Shown here in pieces: positions 61,423 to 64,000 of a DNA stretch of 64,000 bases. A program made the position numbers and the translations under genes. This stretch comes from Trichomonas vaginalis G3 (Eukaryota > Parabasalia > Trichomonadida > Trichomonadidae). The stretch spans positions 14,972,082 through 15,036,081 of the forward strand of contig NC_067207.1 in NCBI RefSeq assembly GCF_026262505.1, read 5' to 3'. The first letter of the stretch is position 1. Each line of letters starts with the position of its first letter. A model generated the notes under the pieces. It did not search any database. It had not been told where the DNA came from and saw nothing but the letters and a program-made list of their open reading frames with translations.

Positions 61423-62805
61423 TTAAGCCGATTCCTCTTCATCATCACTATTAGAATCGTTTCCATCAGGTACATCTTCGAAATCGTCGTCAATAATCGT
61501 TTTAGGTTCAATGAAATGAGGATTTAGGATAATGTCGTTGCTCACCTTAGGAACGTAACCGCCGTAGTTCTGTTTGTAAAACTTTATGGTCGGATCAACA
61601 GTATTTGTGATAAAATTCTGCCAATCTGCTGGTAATTCGATTTTTGTAAGCGAAATCTTTTCAGATATTTCCTTGGATATCTCAATAATAAATCCATGGT
61701 ATGTTGTAGTAATACAATTCATGTTATTGTGTTCGTCGATCATTTTTTGCATAATTCCGAGGTTATCAATGAAATTGGCCCAAATATCTGACTTTAGGGC
61801 TAAAATACTCTTTATAATATCTTTGAAAGCGGAATGTAAAAAGGAATTTGTTGGCTGTTTGAAAAACAGCTTAAATAAGTATCTGGCAACTTCGAAACAG
61901 CATTCTGGGCAACTAGAAGTAGTTTCAATAACAGCATATACAAGTTCTACCGCGTTTCTTTTATCTGCTAAAAAATCTTGATCTCGTATGATATAGTCGC
62001 ATAAAGGTTTCACATTTTCCTGTAATATTTCTAAAATTTCTTGGAAAGGTGATTTCGCGTCTGGTTTTGGTCTTGTTGTGTCTGAGAAGTTATAAATATT
62101 TAAAAGCATAGAAAATGACTTTTCGGCTATCAAGCAGGTTGGAGCATCAATACCTGCTTCGAACAGTAGCTTAACGTTCGATGGTGTGCAAAGCCGTTTT
62201 ATAAGATCATTCGTTTCAGCCGTATCAAAGAAACAAAGGAGCAATCGTAGACAGCATGAAACAGTATATTCTTCGTCGTTTAATTTATCCATCAAAATTT
62301 TGTCGGCATCGACTTTATAAAGCCAATCAAATTTATTTGAAATTGATTTGATTAAGAATTGCAAAACGCACTGGTTATCTATTTTCTTGACAAGGTTTTG
62401 AAAAAATGTACTTGGATCTGGGACTTTGCTAAGGAAATCAGAATCAATAGCGAACTGTAATATTTTGAAATAATTTGGATAAAATATATCACGAGTAATA
62501 GAATCTGTTAATAGGGTTACAACGTTTGTATCATTTACTAAAGCGTCTATAATTTTGGAATTGTGAGAAACTAAAGCCTTCGTACATCTATCAGGATTAA
62601 GCTCTTTATTGCTTTCATCGAGATGGATTGCTGTTTTAATTAAAGTTGGGACATTCTTGGCAATAAAATTTGAAATTTTTTCTAAATGCTGACCAAGAGC
62701 ATTTAGATAACATTCTTCTTTCAAATATCCTTCAAGAGTTAAAACGCCTTGTTCAGCTCCAGCTTCTAATCGCTTGATTGCTTCATGATGAGAGCCCCAA
62801 GACAT
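61423..62805 (-). CDS. SAPS-domain PP6 phosphatase regulatory subunit
   Basis: SAPS proteins (yeast Sap185/190, human PPP6R1-3) are helical-repeat subunits that hold PP6/Sit4-type phosphatases. Residues about 20-60 (GVLTLEGYLKEECYLNALGQ, then FIAKN) resemble the SAPS opening (VTLEELLDEDDIIQECKxxNxKLIxFL). HNSKIIDALVNDTNVVTLLT and YFKILQFAI match later blocks of the domain. The protein is short (460 residues), with an acidic tail (DDDFEDVPDGNDSNSDDEEE). I start at ATG 62805 (MSWGSHHEA); the frame extends three codons upstream through a GTG. Confidence 0.65.
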   Translation of the reverse strand: MSWGSHHEAIKRLEAGAEQGVLTLEGYLKEECYLNALGQHLEKISNFIAKNVPTLIKTAIHLDESNKELNPDRCTKALVSHNSKIIDALVNDTNVVTLLTDSITRDIFYPNYFKILQFAIDSDFLSKVPDPSTFFQNLVKKIDNQCVLQFLIKSISNKFDWLYKVDADKILMDKLNDEEYTVSCCLRLLLCFFDTAETNDLIKRLCTPSNVKLLFEAGIDAPTCLIAEKSFSMLLNIYNFSDTTRPKPDAKSPFQEILEILQENVKPLCDYIIRDQDFLADKRNAVELVYAVIETTSSCPECCFEVARYLFKLFFKQPTNSFLHSAFKDIIKSILALKSDIWANFIDNLGIMQKMIDEHNNMNCITTTYHGFIIEISKEISEKISLTKIELPADWQNFITNTVDPTIKFYKQNYGGYVPKVSNDIILNPHFIEPKTIIDDDFEDVPDGNDSNSDDEEESA

Positions 62806-62884
62806 CTTAGTCACTTTTTCGCGGTATTTTTAGGTGTCCCCCCCTTAAAATATTATAAATATTTTTTTTGTGATTTAAAAAAAA
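62806..62884. promoter_or_regulatory. short shared promoter of two divergent genes
   Basis: Only 79 bp separate the two start codons. On the plus strand TCACTTTTTC (62811-62820) fits the initiator, but it lies 64 bp from the plus-strand ATG. No clear initiator is seen for the minus-strand gene. Confidence 0.4.
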
Positions 62885-64000
62885 ATGGAGACAATTGAAC
62901 AATTAGAAAGCTATTGCCGTCAGAATACCCTTGATTTGGTCATCAAGCTACTCAAAAAGCCTGATATTTTTCAGTCTCTTTTAAGTCTTGATCCAGAATT
63001 TCATATTATTGTCTTAAAATATATATTCTTGGAATATTTAGGAGATAACAAGAATTTCTATGAAACACCGGAGATGAAAATAATCAGTAAAAGCTATATT
63101 CAGAGATTAAAAAATTCTGATGAATTTAACGATTTACTTAGCATCATTCCGTATAGGGCAGTTCAATATTTCGAAAAATTAGCACCTCTCATTATATTAA
63201 ACGCTGCATTTGCAAATTTACTTCGTAATCCAAAGTTGGACAATGAAATAGCAATACTAAACGCTAACCCGATGTTCTTCAAGAATAAGATCGTGAGTTC
63301 TATACAAATGATTCATCCAAATGCTCCGAAAGTTTTCAATGCGATATATAACCTTGAAATCTTTAAATTACTCGCAAAGGAACTGGAGTGCAAACAGTTT
63401 ATCAACTACATGGAACGCTTCGATCCAATTCAACAAGATGCCCAGCTAAAATACGGCTCTTCTGAAATATCAACTAGTTTAACAAAAGAGCGCATATATT
63501 CAGCCGTCGTTCCGTATATGCTACTTAATCGTACCTCTGATGTTCAGTACATTTTAAGAAATGCCCCGAATTACGTTTTAAATATCATTCCAAGCGCAAT
63601 TATCAAGCTCCTTCCTTTAAATAACTTCCCACAGAAGCTCATTCCGCTTACTGCTACAATATTCTGCTATTGCAACATGCATTTTCTTTCTATGACGAAG
63701 GATTTGGATTCTTCCATGATCATGAGCTGTTTTATCTTACAGTACTATCCATTTGAAGCATTGACATTAATACAAGAATTGATAAAGTCCAAATTATTCA
63801 CGAAATTCCTTATTATGTATGGAAACATCTTTTCTGATTGTTCCTACGTAGTTTCTCAGGCCATTTTGGACTATGTAATTCAGACAAACGATATTGAAGA
63901 GGTCTGGATCGATCATTTGAACTTAGATGATAGAATTTCAGCAGATATCGCTTCTTACTTGATCCAGAAGAACCCTGAGACAACAAACTCCCTCATAAAG
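62885..64000 (+). CDS. unrecognised helical protein, continues past the window
   Basis: Starts at ATG 62885 (METIEQLESYCRQNTL) and is open for 372 codons to the end of the window. The sequence is nearly all helix-forming, with Leu/Ile-rich segments (LDLVIKLLKKPDIFQSLLSL, AVVPYMLLNRTSDVQYILRN, KLIPLTATIFCYCNMHFL). There is no signal peptide or clear membrane helix. It may be a helical-repeat (ARM/HEAT-like) scaffold, but no family is recognised and the C-terminus is missing. Confidence 0.65.
   Translation, partial: METIEQLESYCRQNTLDLVIKLLKKPDIFQSLLSLDPEFHIIVLKYIFLEYLGDNKNFYETPEMKIISKSYIQRLKNSDEFNDLLSIIPYRAVQYFEKLAPLIILNAAFANLLRNPKLDNEIAILNANPMFFKNKIVSSIQMIHPNAPKVFNAIYNLEIFKLLAKELECKQFINYMERFDPIQQDAQLKYGSSEISTSLTKERIYSAVVPYMLLNRTSDVQYILRNAPNYVLNIIPSAIIKLLPLNNFPQKLIPLTATIFCYCNMHFLSMTKDLDSSMIMSCFILQYYPFEALTLIQELIKSKLFTKFLIMYGNIFSDCSYVVSQAILDYVIQTNDIEEVWIDHLNLDDRISADIASYLIQKNPETTNSLIK

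Overview
The window looks like nuclear DNA of a trichomonad parabasalid, most likely Trichomonas vaginalis or a close relative. The DNA is AT-rich and no introns are needed to read any gene. Several start codons sit just downstream of a parabasalid initiator-type motif (TCA followed by Y and T/A). The gene set includes a BspA-like leucine-rich repeat gene, decayed ankyrin repeats, flagellar genes (IFT139, CFAP100-like) and a large Polinton/Maverick. The species is inferred, not proven.

Layout. 0.2-8 kb: GINS subunit Sld5 (-), IFT139/TTC21 (-), a TA-flanked inverted-repeat element, and a membrane-anchored PLD-like protein (+). 8.06-13.03 kb: an inverted-repeat element carrying an array of ten long hairpins, with a second 3.4 kb element nested in its left arm. 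13.3-23.5 kb: a small endosulfine-like protein (-), a CFAP100-like coiled-coil protein (+), a half-length NOL6/Utp22 (+), a hydrophilic protein (-), an M28 membrane metallopeptidase lacking a usable 5' end (-), and uridine phosphorylase (+). Two tandem-repeat blocks lie between these genes. 24.2-49.35 kb: one BspA-like host gene on the minus strand, split by two insertions. These are an 843 bp element with a second hairpin array and a 22.2 kb Polinton. Removing the insertions and one copy of each target duplication leaves exactly 678 codons in one frame, with one internal TGA. 49.3-53.7 kb: repeats, including a foldback element holding a decayed ankyrin fragment. 53.7-64 kb: an AP-4 epsilon-like adaptin (-), a multi-pass membrane gene with one in-frame stop (-), an RRM/SR-like protein (-), a SAPS-domain PP6 regulator (-), and an unrecognised helical protein running off the window (+).

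Polinton (27077-49312). It has about 0.9 kb terminal inverted repeats that match by eye except for the copy number of a 12 bp repeat, and a 5 bp target duplication. Recognisable parts are protein-primed-type DNA polymerase B, retrovirus-like integrase with a chromodomain-like tail, packaging ATPase, jelly-roll capsid and penton-like proteins, a long phage-tail-like fibre and a KilA-N protein. Several genes are broken, so the copy is not whole, although the near-identical ends suggest a young insertion. No cysteine protease was recognised.

The most unusual signal is the pair of hairpin arrays (11.8-12.8 kb and 25.7-26.0 kb). Four hairpins are homologous between them, in the same relative order, and changes in one arm are matched in the other. 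A second unusual signal is a set of at least eight GC-rich double hairpins scattered through the Polinton, some of them inside open reading frames.
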